A stretch of 64,000 nt of DNA, from NCBI GenBank assembly GCA_902826605.1, contig CADEFM010000017.1, positions 39,286 to 103,285 of the forward strand, in the 5' to 3' direction. A model generated the notes under the pieces. It did not search any database, had not been told where the DNA came from, and saw only the letters and a program-made list of their open reading frames with translations. Below, piece after piece: positions 41,581-50,351 of this stretch. The stretch's first letter is position 1. Every line of letters begins with the position of its first letter. Made by a program: the position numbers and the translations under genes. This DNA is from an uncultured Acidobacteriota bacterium. Lineage in GTDB: Bacteria; Acidobacteriota; Terriglobia; Bryobacterales; Bryobacteraceae.

Positions 41581-42342
41581 ATGACCGAACGCATCCTCAT
41601 CGTAGAAGACGAACAGCACCTGGCCGACGGGCTGCGCTTCAATTTGGAGGCCGAGGGCTATGACGTGCGAGCGGTCGAGACTGGCGAAGCGGCGCTGGAT
41701 TTGCTGCTGCCGGAATCGCAGAACGCGGTGGCGGAAGGGTTCGATTTGGTGGTGCTGGACGTAATGCTGCCCGCCAAAGACGGCTTCACGGTGGTTTCTG
41801 AACTAAGGCGCGCCGGACAGTTTGTCCCCACTTTGATGCTGACCGCACGGGGCCGCGCCGAGGACGTGCTGGAGGGCTTCGCCGCGGGCGCGGACGATTA
41901 CTTACCCAAGCCCTTCGATCTGAGCATTCTTATCGCCCGGATCAAAGGCTTGCTCCGCAGAAAGGAGTGGCTGCGGACTGTCTCGGCTATGGCTGCGGCT
42001 TCAGCGGTCTCCCCGCGGGCGGCGGAGTCCCGCGAAACCTACACCTTTGCGGACAAGTCCATTCATTTCGATTTGCTGCAACTGCGCGTAAAAGATCAAA
42101 TCTTCCCGCTCACGCTGATGGAGGCAAACATCCTGCGTTACTTGATTGAGCGCGAGGGCAAGGCCGTTTCCCGCAAGGCGATGCTGCAGGAAGTGTGGGG
42201 CCTGCACGAAGACACCGACACACGGGCCATTGATAATTTCATCGTTCGTTTACGGCGCTATATTGAACTGGACCCGGCGCAACCGCAGCACCTGCTCACC
42301 GTGCGCGGCGTGGGCTATCGCTTCGTAGCCGATACTACTTAA
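41581..42342 (+). CDS. OmpR/PhoB-family response regulator
   Basis: The 253-residue transcription factor has a receiver domain with acidic pocket EDE near residue 10, phosphoacceptor Asp60 in LVVLDVMLPAKDGF, the conserved threonine in LTARGRAEDV and lysine in LPKPFD. The C-terminal winged helix spans roughly residues 150-250 (LTLMEANILRYLIEREGKAVSRKAMLQEVWG, RAIDNFIVRLRRYIE). It is transcribed with the kinase upstream. Its 3' end overlaps sodC by 8 nt in a convergent orientation. Confidence 0.95.
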   Translation: MTERILIVEDEQHLADGLRFNLEAEGYDVRAVETGEAALDLLLPESQNAVAEGFDLVVLDVMLPAKDGFTVVSELRRAGQFVPTLMLTARGRAEDVLEGFAAGADDYLPKPFDLSILIARIKGLLRRKEWLRTVSAMAAASAVSPRAAESRETYTFADKSIHFDLLQLRVKDQIFPLTLMEANILRYLIEREGKAVSRKAMLQEVWGLHEDTDTRAIDNFIVRLRRYIELDPAQPQHLLTVRGVGYRFVADTT

Positions 42343-42853
42343 TCAAACCGCAAGCGATGCGCGCGCCAGCGTTGCCGGCCGGATCGGTTTTCATGTCGTC
42401 CTTGTCCGCATGAATCACCAGAGCCGTGCCGCTGTTGGCCAGAATAGAGTGGTCGCCGGAGTCGCTCAAATTCACACGCGAATTCACGAGCATGGCGTTC
42501 CCACGGCCCTTCTTATTCACGGTGAAATTCACCATATCGCCCGCATGCGGACCAGCCTCGCTGTCCAGGCCGTGTTTCTTCATTTCGGGATTGAAGTGTC
42601 CACCCGCGGAAGTGAAGGCTGGTCCTTCGCAACTGGCAGTCTGGTGGATATGGGCGGCGTGTTCGCCCGGAGGGAGGTTGCGCGCCTTGAGATCGATGAC
42701 AACGCCACCCCGTTCCGCATCTTTAATCGTGGCCGTACCGGCGGGCATCCCTTTGCCATCGACAAGCTTCACGCTTACGGATTTCGCCGCCAGCAATGAA
42801 GCGCCCATTAGGGACATTACGGTTACAGCAATACCAACAGTGAATTTAGTCAT
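42335..42853 (-). CDS. sodC: Periplasmic Cu/Zn superoxide dismutase
   Basis: SodC converts superoxide to hydrogen peroxide and oxygen outside the cytoplasm. The 172-residue precursor has a signal peptide (residues 1-23, ending in LLAA). The copper and zinc ligands are visible: HIHQTASC (two histidines and the disulfide cysteine), GGHFNPEMKKHG, GPHAGDMVN, and ALVIHADKDDM. The second disulfide cysteine is in RIACGLIK. It is monocistronic and converges with the response regulator. Confidence 0.95.
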   Translation of the reverse strand: MTKFTVGIAVTVMSLMGASLLAAKSVSVKLVDGKGMPAGTATIKDAERGGVVIDLKARNLPPGEHAAHIHQTASCEGPAFTSAGGHFNPEMKKHGLDSEAGPHAGDMVNFTVNKKGRGNAMLVNSRVNLSDSGDHSILANSGTALVIHADKDDMKTDPAGNAGARIACGLIK

Positions 42854-42905
42854 AAGGTGCGCGTCTCCCTTCCTATTGTGACAAATTGCAGGGCCACGTG
42901 CGCGC

Positions 42906-45269
42906 CTAAAATTCTAGCTGCAGCCCGCCCAGGGCGGTGCGCCCCGGCGTGCGGAAGCCATTTTCATAATAGTCCTGCCCGGTCAGATTCTCGGCGCGGC
43001 CATAGAAGCGGATCGCCATGAACTCGCCCAGCGGCAAACGGTAGCTGACCCCCGCATTCACCCGGCGCAGGCCATCGAAGCGATAAATGCGTTGCGAGAA
43101 GGACGCGTCGAAAATCGGCGCAAGGAACGCTCCGGATTGCAGCGTATCGAACGTGAGCACCATGCGCTGCCCCACGCGTTGCGTGGCCAGCACCGAAAAT
43201 TGGTGCCGGGGGATGACCATGCGGCGAACCACGCCCGCCAGCGGCGTGCGCTCCGCCGCGTTGACAAACGTGTAGCTGGAAGAAATATCCAGCGAGCGGC
43301 GGGGAGAGAATTTGGCGCTCACTTCCACGCCGCGCGAAAGGCCGCCTTGCAGGTTCAAGTACCCAAAGAAGCGGCCAAAGGGATCGCTTCCGGAAAGCAA
43401 CCGGAAGTCGATGGTCTGGTGCAATTGCGTGTAAAAATACGTGGCCGATACCAACGCGCGGTTGTGGAACAGGGATTGATCGACGCCGGCACCCACCGCC
43501 GTGGAGCGTTCCGGCCGTAGGCGTGGATCGCCGTAGTTCGAATATCCGAAAAAAGAATCGAAACTGGCCCCGAATCTCTCATAGAGCGACGGGGCGCGAT
43601 AGCCGCGGCCCACATGCCCGCGGATTTTCGTTCCCGTGGATCGAAAGAAATACGCCGCGGATCCATCGCCCGTGTAGGCAGCCGGTGGCCCCGTGATGGC
43701 AGTGGATTGGTAGGGGGCGGAGGCGGTGGGCAGAAACGACGGCCGGTCCAGTGCGAAGTACTGGGCGCGGAATGCTCCGGTGAGCTGCAATCGCCCGTCG
43801 AACCAGCGCGTCTGATCTTGCACCGAAAACGCATTGCTCCGCTGGGACGCCCGCAGCCCCGAATTGGTGGATGGGTTGCCCGTATCGGCGTAGTGAAAGC
43901 GGAAGTTTTCGTACTCAAACTCATAGCCCGCCGAAAGCAGATGCGCGGGCGTCACCGCGTAGCGCAGTTGCCCGGCGACAGTCTCCACTCGGGCGTTGTA
44001 TAGGGTGCGAATACTCGCAAAGGGCTGGAACCCGGCGCCTGCTGGACCATCGCCATAGCGCCTGCTGGAAGCCAGCGTCTGATAACTTACCGTGGCGTCC
44101 AGCTTCGGCGCGAGCCGGGTATCCAGAATGAGCGCGCCGCTTGCGAACCGCCCGGCGCGGGTGCTGTCGGAATCGTTGGGTCCCGGCAGAAAGTTCACTC
44201 CGCTCACAGCGGGCACGATCCCCGTTGCGGGCAGCGTCCCTGTCTGCAGAGGACTAACGTTGAGCTTGCCAAACGAGTCCCCCAGGTACATGCGCGCAGT
44301 GAGCGTGGTGGCCGGGGCGATTCGATACGCCACGCGCCCTTGCGCATTGCTCGAACGAAAGGCATCGTCGCCATCCACGCCGCGCGTGACGTTCCAGTGC
44401 GACAGTCCAGCGCTGTAGAGCAGCCGGCTCTTCCAGGCTTCTCCTGCCACATTCGCCCGCCCGCGTCCGGAGCCCAGTGAGCCGCCCTCCGCCAACAGGC
44501 CTCCGCGCGTGCGGCCTCCGCCCCGCGCGCTTAGGATATTGATGACGCCGCCCATGGCGGAGGTGCCGTACAATGCCGACCCCGCGCCGTTCAGGATTTC
44601 CACGCGATCGAAGTCCGTGGTCAACAGGTCGGAAATGGTGGCGGTCGGGTCGCCGTGCAGCGACGATGGGTCACGAAACCGCAGACCGTCGATGAGCACC
44701 GCCGTATCGTACTCGCGCATGCCTCGCTGCCGTATGGAGGTGACCGAGCCGGGGCCGCCCAGTTGCTGCACGCGGACTCCTGGCGCCAGACTGATCAAAT
44801 GGCCCAGCGCCGGCGACGCTCTGCGCTCGGCTTCGTCACGGTCGACGGTGACCAATGCTTTCGAAATTTCCTCGGGCGCTTGCGGCGTGCCGGACGCGGT
44901 CACGGTTATCTGCTCGTTCACTCCGGCTAACGCGAGCGAAATATCCAGAGTCAGCGGAGTTCCGGGAAGTATCTGCACACGCGTTTGCAGAAACACTGCG
45001 AAGCCAGGCGCTTCCGCGCGCAAGAGATATTCGCCGGAGACGAGGATCATCTGGTATGCCCCGGATGCATCGCTCGACGCAGATGCGGTTTGCGCGCCGG
45101 TGCGTGAAATGAGCGTGACGACTGCGCCTGGCACGGGGCGCGATTGAGGATCGTGAACAATTCCGCTGAGCGTGCTACCAGATTGCCCAAAGGCAGTCTG
45201 CAACATAGTCAACAGGGACAGGAAGAGAAAACGGGCGGAAATCGCCCGCGACGATGTAAGTCGCAGCAT
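42906..45269 (-). CDS. BtuB-like TonB-dependent receptor with N-terminal carboxypeptidase-regulatory domain
   Basis: The 787-residue outer membrane receptor has a signal peptide (MLRLTSSRAISARFLFLSLL), a carboxypeptidase-regulatory domain (LSGIVHDPQSRPVPGAVVTL), a plug (ISLAPGVRVQQLGGPGSVTSI, TAVLIDGLRFRDP, GSALYGTSAMGGVINIL) and a barrel ending in GGLQLEF. The riboswitch immediately upstream shows that cobalamin controls it, so B12 or a corrinoid is the likely substrate. The start at 45269 lies after the riboswitch; a longer frame begins inside it and is rejected. Confidence 0.94.
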   Translation of the reverse strand: MLRLTSSRAISARFLFLSLLTMLQTAFGQSGSTLSGIVHDPQSRPVPGAVVTLISRTGAQTASASSDASGAYQMILVSGEYLLRAEAPGFAVFLQTRVQILPGTPLTLDISLALAGVNEQITVTASGTPQAPEEISKALVTVDRDEAERRASPALGHLISLAPGVRVQQLGGPGSVTSIRQRGMREYDTAVLIDGLRFRDPSSLHGDPTATISDLLTTDFDRVEILNGAGSALYGTSAMGGVINILSARGGGRTRGGLLAEGGSLGSGRGRANVAGEAWKSRLLYSAGLSHWNVTRGVDGDDAFRSSNAQGRVAYRIAPATTLTARMYLGDSFGKLNVSPLQTGTLPATGIVPAVSGVNFLPGPNDSDSTRAGRFASGALILDTRLAPKLDATVSYQTLASSRRYGDGPAGAGFQPFASIRTLYNARVETVAGQLRYAVTPAHLLSAGYEFEYENFRFHYADTGNPSTNSGLRASQRSNAFSVQDQTRWFDGRLQLTGAFRAQYFALDRPSFLPTASAPYQSTAITGPPAAYTGDGSAAYFFRSTGTKIRGHVGRGYRAPSLYERFGASFDSFFGYSNYGDPRLRPERSTAVGAGVDQSLFHNRALVSATYFYTQLHQTIDFRLLSGSDPFGRFFGYLNLQGGLSRGVEVSAKFSPRRSLDISSSYTFVNAAERTPLAGVVRRMVIPRHQFSVLATQRVGQRMVLTFDTLQSGAFLAPIFDASFSQRIYRFDGLRRVNAGVSYRLPLGEFMAIRFYGRAENLTGQDYYENGFRTPGRTALGGLQLEF

Positions 45270-45296
45270 CAAGGTAACGCGCCTCCACAATCCACG

Positions 45297-45466
45297 AGGC
45301 AGGTCTCCTGACTTACAGGTCATCACGAACCGGCGGCCTTCCCATTCCCATCGGGAACAGTGGCTTTTCGAGTGCCGGTCCGCTCGCTGAATACAGTGGC
45401 GCGACCGTGCGGGATTCACACCCGCTTCCCTTTTCATCCACCGGACGAACCGGCGGAAACCTCGGG
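45297..45466 (-). promoter_or_regulatory. Cobalamin riboswitch
   Basis: On the minus strand the 5' side has AAGGGAAGCGGGTGTGAATC, followed by CGCCACTGTA, then GGGAAGG and the B12 box AGTCAGGAGACCTGCC (45298-45313). These are the conserved core elements in the right order. The following GGAGG and the receptor start lie within 30 nt of the box, so adenosylcobalamin binding probably masks translation initiation. It controls the BtuB-like receptor. Confidence 0.97.
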
Positions 45467-45519
45467 AGATTTCATCCTAACCCGGAGGAGAAAAAACGTC
45501 AAGAAAAAATCAGCGACTT

Positions 45520-45660
45520 CTAGCGCCGCTTGGCCTTTTCGATTTCCTCCGCCGCGCGTGGCACAACATTCAGCGGTGGCTTTGAGGCACGAAAGAAATA
45601 GAATGCGATGACGATGACCGCGACCATCGCGGCGGTGATCCAAGGGAGCGGCCGATTCAT
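45520..45660 (-). CDS. Small membrane protein, 46 residues
   Basis: The frame reads MNRPLPWITAAMVAVIVIAF, a single transmembrane helix, with a charged C-terminus (AAEEIEKAKRR). It begins 8 nt after the stop of the upstream 331-residue membrane protein gene, so it is probably the third gene of that unit. A longer frame running from 45813 would overlap the upstream gene in another frame and is not supported. The family is not recognised. Confidence 0.6.
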   Translation of the reverse strand: MNRPLPWITAAMVAVIVIAFYFFRASKPPLNVVPRAAEEIEKAKRR

Positions 45661-45668
45661 GGAGCGTC

Positions 45669-46664
45669 TTAACGGACCCGGGAACCGGTGCGCAAGTCCT
45701 GCTCGATCTCGTCGTAGTAGGGTTTGTCTTTTAGGCTGGCGCGCGAACCGGGGAAGTACGTCAACGTCAGTCCCGCATGTCCCGGGCCCAGATCCGTCAG
45801 CACCACCGCGCAACGCTCGCCCTGGCTGAGACGGGTATTATCCACCATGGGGAAATCGAACGTGCCCACCCAGAACTCCGTGTCGATCTCGGCCGCGCCC
45901 TTCAGGTCCAGGTCCGGCGCGGCGCAGTTCGCGGCATCGAGGACCTTCGACGCGTAAAGGCGAACCTGAAATTCGCGGGCGTCCGCGTTATAGTCGGAAA
46001 TTTCCACCTTGAAGCGGCGCGCGTGCGGGCCTTGCGGCGTGGACATGGTAAGGCAAACTTGCGTCACGCTGTCCTCCGGCTTCGCATCCGGATGAAGGAT
46101 CGCGGTGGGGCCTAGAAACCGGAGATACGGCGTTTTCTCGGCAGGATGTTCAAATTCACCTGCGCCGGCCCGCACCGCCACTCCGCTTTCCGCCAGGACG
46201 CGTATCTGCCGCTCCCCGATTTCAGAGGCGACCGTCTCCAGGCGTTTTCGCAAATCCGCGGAGACCTTGCGGCTCTCCGCGCCCAGGCTGTCGGAGTCCT
46301 TCGGAATCTGGCGGCGGAGATGTTCGAACAAAGGTCCCAGATCCAAAGATTCGTTGAAATTCGCAGCCAGCAGTTCCAGGTTGACCACCTGCTGCTCCAG
46401 CCGCTCCGGAGATGTAGGGTTACTTCCCGCCGTGGTGAACTTGTCCAGGATGGACGTGAACATATCCTTGCGAAGGTCGCTGTCGGCCTGCTCGCGCCGC
46501 GTCATCATGTCGGCGTAAAGACGCAGATTGTTTTCCCGCGCTTGGCGGGCATTGAGAGACGAATTAATGGTGAAACCGACCGCCGCGGTCACCAAAGGCA
46601 TGGCCACCACGGTGAGGATGTCCATCCAGAAGCGCCTGCGGTCCTTAGGCTGTTCGTCTGGCAA
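45669..46664 (-). CDS. Membrane-anchored protein of unknown function with coiled-coil segment
   Basis: The 331-residue protein has one N-terminal transmembrane helix (DILTVVAMPLVTAAVGFTI, residues 15-33). A heptad-rich region (about 34-175, ADMMTRREQADSDLRKDMFT, RKRLETVASEIGERQIRVL) is followed by a beta-rich C-terminal domain (GPTAILHPDAKPED, RRFKVEISDYNADAREFQV). This topology recalls proteins that couple a membrane anchor to an extracellular or cytoplasmic sensor. It sits between a secreted carboxypeptidase-regulatory-type protein and a 46-residue membrane protein, 3-8 nt apart, as a small unit. Function unknown. Confidence 0.7.
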   Translation of the reverse strand: MPDEQPKDRRRFWMDILTVVAMPLVTAAVGFTINSSLNARQARENNLRLYADMMTRREQADSDLRKDMFTSILDKFTTAGSNPTSPERLEQQVVNLELLAANFNESLDLGPLFEHLRRQIPKDSDSLGAESRKVSADLRKRLETVASEIGERQIRVLAESGVAVRAGAGEFEHPAEKTPYLRFLGPTAILHPDAKPEDSVTQVCLTMSTPQGPHARRFKVEISDYNADAREFQVRLYASKVLDAANCAAPDLDLKGAAEIDTEFWVGTFDFPMVDNTRLSQGERCAVVLTDLGPGHAGLTLTYFPGSRASLKDKPYYDEIEQDLRTGSRVR

Positions 46665-46667
46665 GAG

Positions 46668-47006
46668 TCACCGTATTTTCAAATCGTAGTTTCCGTCTGG
46701 ACGCTTCGACGCTTCCAGATCGTAGAGCGCCGGCTTGTCGAGTGAAAACACCACAACGGACGGAGTGCCGGCAAAGCCGGGAAGGGATACGGTACAGCGG
46801 CCCTGCTGCGGGATGGTGACGCGGTAGGTCCCGTCGGGCCCGGTGGCCGTCTTGGATTCCGTTCCGGCGCACGAAACGGTGATCGCGGCCCCTGCCGCGG
46901 CCTTGCCCGCCGAGGTCAGGGACCCATAAATCTGACCGCCTTGAGCGAGAAACGGAAGCAGAGCCATCCCGCACAGGAGCAGCGTTCGATACTGGAATTT
47001 GGACAT
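46668..47006 (-). CDS. Small secreted protein with carboxypeptidase-regulatory-like domain
   Basis: The 112-residue precursor has a signal peptide (MSKFQYRTLLLCGMALLPFLAQG), then a single beta-sandwich (QIYGSLTSAGKAAAGAAITVS, GPDGTYRVTIPQQGRCTVSL). Two cysteines in the mature part could form a disulfide. It is the first gene of a three-gene unit with the 331-residue membrane protein, separated by 3 nt. The fold suggests a binding or structural role outside the cytoplasm; no substrate can be inferred. Confidence 0.75.
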   Translation of the reverse strand: MSKFQYRTLLLCGMALLPFLAQGGQIYGSLTSAGKAAAGAAITVSCAGTESKTATGPDGTYRVTIPQQGRCTVSLPGFAGTPSVVVFSLDKPALYDLEASKRPDGNYDLKIR

Positions 47007-47098
47007 AATCTTCCCTATCTGAACAGACGGGAACAGCGGTGTTCCTGTTTCTAATAATACTTCACGGCGGGTTTGACAGCGCTTTTATTGCGCTGGCG

Positions 47099-47128
47099 TT
47101 GACACCCCTGGCATCCCGACACTATGAT
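47099..47128 (+). promoter_or_regulatory. Strong sigma-70-type promoter of the Gld-like ABC operon
   Basis: TTGACA (47099-47104) and TATGAT (47123-47128) are separated by 18 nt. Transcription would start near 47135, leaving a 5' leader of about 75 nt before the ABC ATPase ATG at 47209. Confidence 0.75.
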
Positions 47129-47141
47129 GATGTTCTGCGCC

Positions 47142-47189
47142 CCTTTCGGTGGCGCCAGCAACCCGGCGCTAACCTAAAGGCGGGTTTGC
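47142..47189 (+). promoter_or_regulatory. Structured 5' leader: hairpin with potential pseudoknot
   Basis: Three helices (CCTTT/AAAGG, GGT/ACC, GCGCC/GGCGC) form one imperfect hairpin with the loop AGCAACCC (47157-47164). The loop segment GCAACCC is complementary to GGGTTTGC just 3' (47182-47189), with a single bulged T, giving up to 7 bp of pseudoknot. The leader lies between a strong promoter and the ABC operon start. I do not recognise a known riboswitch class. Confidence 0.5.
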
Positions 47190-47208
47190 ACGTCCTGATT
47201 CATTCATT

Positions 47209-48213
47209 ATGATCAAAGTCGAAGGGCTCACCAAGCGATATGCCCGGCATGTTGCCGTGGACAATATCTCTTTTGAAATTCAAAAGGGGCAAATTGTCGG
47301 ATTCCTGGGTCCCAACGGGGCGGGGAAGACCACGACGATGCGTGTTCTCACGTGTTTCATGCCCCCCTCCGCCGGTTCGGCGCGCGTAGCTGAATTCGAT
47401 GTGCTCGAACAGCCCATGGAGGTCAAGAAGCGCATCGGCTACCTGCCGGAAACACCCCCGCTGTATCCCGAGATGGAGGTAGCGGAATACCTGGCATACG
47501 TCGGTAAGCTCAAGGGCATTCCCAAGGCCAGCCTGGCCAAGCGCGTGGATGAAGTGGCCGACCGCTGCTCCGTGGGCGACGTAAAAGCCAAGCTGATCAG
47601 CAAGCTATCGAAGGGCTACCGGCAGCGCGTCGGACTGGCACAGGCCATCATCCACAACCCCGATGTGCTGATTCTCGATGAACCTACCTCCGGCCTCGAT
47701 CCTCAACAAATCATCGAAACCCGCGATCTGATCAAGGGACTGGCGGGTGACCACACGATTATCCTTTCCACCCACATCCTTCCGGAAGTGGAGCAAATTT
47801 GCGAGCAGGTGATCATCATCGCCCGCGGAAAGCTGGTGGCTACCGACTCGGTGGCGAATCTCACCAGCCGCCTGCGAGGCGCCGAATCCATCGCGGTGCA
47901 GATCGCACCCCGCAACGGGCTGTCTTTGAACGAAGGCGAAGTGCGGGAGCGGCTGGAAGGCATCTCCGGAGTGGGCCGGGTAATCGTTCGGGACGCACGC
48001 GACGGCCTGCTGAACTTGACGGTCGAGAGCGAGCAAGGGAAGCACATTCGTCCCGAGCTGGCTCGCGCGGTGATTGAAGCGGGCTGGAATTTGAACGAAC
48101 TGCATTCCGTGGGATTGAGTCTGGAAGAGATTTTCCTGGAACTGACCGGCGCGCCCAAACAAGATATCGATGCGCCCCACGCCACCACAGTAGGAGTGGG
48201 AGACGGCCAATGA
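47209..48213 (+). CDS. ABC transporter ATP-binding protein (GldA-like)
   Basis: The 334-residue ATPase has Walker A GPNGAGKTT at residues 34-42, signature LSKGYRQRVGL near 135, and Walker B VLILDEPTSGLDP near 155, with a C-terminal extension after the fold. It is closest to ATPases of Gld-type exporters (the gliding-motility GldAFG group, also widespread as envelope exporters). Its partners are the downstream permease and GldG-like protein; it is the first gene of the operon, behind the promoter and structured leader. Stop and start of the next gene overlap by 4 nt. Substrate unknown. Confidence 0.93.
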   Translation: MIKVEGLTKRYARHVAVDNISFEIQKGQIVGFLGPNGAGKTTTMRVLTCFMPPSAGSARVAEFDVLEQPMEVKKRIGYLPETPPLYPEMEVAEYLAYVGKLKGIPKASLAKRVDEVADRCSVGDVKAKLISKLSKGYRQRVGLAQAIIHNPDVLILDEPTSGLDPQQIIETRDLIKGLAGDHTIILSTHILPEVEQICEQVIIIARGKLVATDSVANLTSRLRGAESIAVQIAPRNGLSLNEGEVRERLEGISGVGRVIVRDARDGLLNLTVESEQGKHIRPELARAVIEAGWNLNELHSVGLSLEEIFLELTGAPKQDIDAPHATTVGVGDGQ

Positions 48214-48971
48214 ACACACTCACTATTTGCAACAAAGAACTAAACAGCTATTTTCGTTCCCCCATCGCATATGGAGTGATGGCATTTTTTGCGCTGATCG
48301 CGGGATACTTCTTTTACATCGCGGTGTATTTCTTCATGCAGATGAGCATTCAAAGCTCCATGCAAGGCGGCGGGCCGATGAGCGTGAACGATTCCGTGAT
48401 TCGTCCCATCCTTTCCAACATCAGCGTGATCGGGTTGTTCGTGATTCCAATGATCACCATGCGCCTCTTCGCCGAAGAGAAACGCACGGGCACATTTGAA
48501 TTGCTGGCGACGTCACCGATTCGCGATATTGAAATGATCCTGGGAAAATGGCTGGCAGCCCTGGTCCTGTATGCCGCCATGCTGGGGCTATCGCTCATCA
48601 GTATGGTGACTTTATTTGCCTACGGAACTCCAGATTGGCGTCCGATGGCGGTTGGATATTTGGGTCTCCTGTTGCAAGCGGGGTGTCTGCTGGCCATCGG
48701 CACCTTTATATCGTCTTGCACCAAAAATCAGATCGTCGCGGGAGTGGCGGGCTTCAGTGTATGCCTGCTTCTGTGGGTGCTGGATTGGATGTCGTCCTTT
48801 CAGGATTCCGTGCTGGCCAAGGTCTTTTCGTATATGTCCGTCTTGCAGCACTTCGATTCATTTTCGAAAGGCGTGCTCGATTCCAAAGACATCATCTATT
48901 ACATTTCGGCGATCTTCATCGGACTATTTCTGACGGCCCGGTCGCTCGAATCGTTGCGGTGGAGGTCTTAA
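48210..48971 (+). CDS. ABC-2-type permease (GldF-like)
   Basis: The 253-residue membrane protein has six predicted helices and the ABC-2 signature lead-in MNTLTICNKELNSYFRSPIAY. It continues RPILSNISVIGLFVIPMITMRLFAEEKRTGTFELLATSPI, the EEKRTGT family motif before a transmembrane segment. It should form the channel with the upstream ATPase. The ATG overlaps the ATPase stop, so stoichiometric synthesis is likely. Substrate unknown. Confidence 0.92.
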   Translation: MNTLTICNKELNSYFRSPIAYGVMAFFALIAGYFFYIAVYFFMQMSIQSSMQGGGPMSVNDSVIRPILSNISVIGLFVIPMITMRLFAEEKRTGTFELLATSPIRDIEMILGKWLAALVLYAAMLGLSLISMVTLFAYGTPDWRPMAVGYLGLLLQAGCLLAIGTFISSCTKNQIVAGVAGFSVCLLLWVLDWMSSFQDSVLAKVFSYMSVLQHFDSFSKGVLDSKDIIYYISAIFIGLFLTARSLESLRWRS

Positions 48972-48973
48972 GA

Positions 48974-50347
48974 ATGGCTCAAAAAACTTCCTGGATCAAA
49001 GCAAGACAAACCAAATTCGCCGCTTACACGGCGGTATACCTGTTGATCGTTTTCGCGGTGGTGGGGTTGGTCAACTTCCTTGCCCAGCGCTACAACAAAT
49101 CGTTTGACACGACGGCGAGCAAGCGCTTCACGCTCTCCGATCAGACCACTAAAATCGCACGGGAACTGAAGCAGGACATCAGCATCACGTACTGGGACCG
49201 CCCCACGCAGTTCCAGGCCGCGCGCGATCTGCTGGATCGCTATCAAAATCTTTCCACCAAAATCAACGTCCGTTTTATGGACGTGGACAAAAACCGCACG
49301 CAGGCTATCGCGGCCGGAGTGAAGTCGTTTGGTACGGTTCAAATTGAAGCCGGGACGAAGCGTCAGGAAGCCAAGGGCCTCACCGAGGAAGAAGTCACGG
49401 GCGCAATGGTGCGCGCGTTGAAGAGCGGCGAGCGCCTCGCCTGCTTCACGCTCGGTTCAGGCGAGCATTCCATCGACGACGCTGACCGCGGCGGCCTCGC
49501 CCAGGTAAAGACTCTGCTCGAAAACAACAATTACAAAACGCAGACCTTGAAAATGCTGGAAAAGCCTGAGGTTCCCAAGGACTGCATGGTTGTAGTGGTG
49601 GCCGGCCCGACCCGCGATTACCTTCCGCCGCAAATCGATGCTCTGAAGAAGTTCATCGAAGGCGGTGGGCGCGGACTATTCATGCTGGATCCGCCGTTGC
49701 AATTCGCACGCCAAGAAACGGATGAAAATACGGCATTCGTCAACGTACTGAAAGAATGGGGCGTGACTCTCGATCAAAATCTGGTCTTGGATACCAGCGG
49801 CGTAGGCCAGATTTTCGGATTGGGTCCGGAGGTTCCGCTCGTAACCACATACAGCACGCATCCCATAGTGAAGGTGATGAAAGAGATGCCGTCGGCCCTG
49901 CCGATTGTCCGTTCGATGCAGGTTGCCAACGGCGCGAAGACCACCGTCGAGAAGTTGATGGAAACGTCGTCCAGTAGCTTCGCGACCGCGAACTTGAAGT
50001 CGGCCGAGATCAAGCCAAGTTCAAATGATAAGAAAGGCCCCTTTGTTCTGGGCGCTGCGGGCACATACAACGGCGAAGGAACCAAAGGCCTTTTTGTGGT
50101 GACCGGGTCTTCCACTTGGGCCACCAACTCATTCCTGCGCGTGAACGGCAACCGGGACCTCTTCATGAACACCATGAACTGGCTGTCTTCCGACGAAGAC
50201 CTGATTTCCATACGCCCAAAAGAACCCGAAGACCGGCGCATTAGCATGACGCGGAGTCAGATAATGATGATGTTTTATTCGAGCGTGGTGGGAATTCCGT
50301 TGTTGATCGTGGCCGCAGGGCTGAGCGTGTGGTGGAAACGGCGGTAG
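48974..50347 (+). CDS. GldG-like extracytoplasmic ABC subunit
   Basis: The 457-residue protein has an N-terminal helix (VYLLIVFAVVGLVNFLA) and a C-terminal helix (MMMFYSSVVGIPLLIVAAGL), with a large periplasmic domain between them. It contains ALKSGERLACFTLGSGEHSI and GGGRGLFMLDPPLQF, the Gldg/ABC-associated domain that resembles a glutamine-amidotransferase/DUF4350 fold. The ATG at 48974 lies 12 nt after GGAGG. It is the third gene of the transporter operon and probably the binding or gating part of the exporter. Confidence 0.9.
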   Translation: MAQKTSWIKARQTKFAAYTAVYLLIVFAVVGLVNFLAQRYNKSFDTTASKRFTLSDQTTKIARELKQDISITYWDRPTQFQAARDLLDRYQNLSTKINVRFMDVDKNRTQAIAAGVKSFGTVQIEAGTKRQEAKGLTEEEVTGAMVRALKSGERLACFTLGSGEHSIDDADRGGLAQVKTLLENNNYKTQTLKMLEKPEVPKDCMVVVVAGPTRDYLPPQIDALKKFIEGGGRGLFMLDPPLQFARQETDENTAFVNVLKEWGVTLDQNLVLDTSGVGQIFGLGPEVPLVTTYSTHPIVKVMKEMPSALPIVRSMQVANGAKTTVEKLMETSSSSFATANLKSAEIKPSSNDKKGPFVLGAAGTYNGEGTKGLFVVTGSSTWATNSFLRVNGNRDLFMNTMNWLSSDEDLISIRPKEPEDRRISMTRSQIMMMFYSSVVGIPLLIVAAGLSVWWKRR

Positions 50348-50351
50348 GTGT

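Noticed and set aside
45270..45437. Extension of the BtuB-like receptor frame into the riboswitch
   Set aside because: It runs through the conserved cobalamin aptamer, which must be untranslated. The signal peptide begins at 45269.
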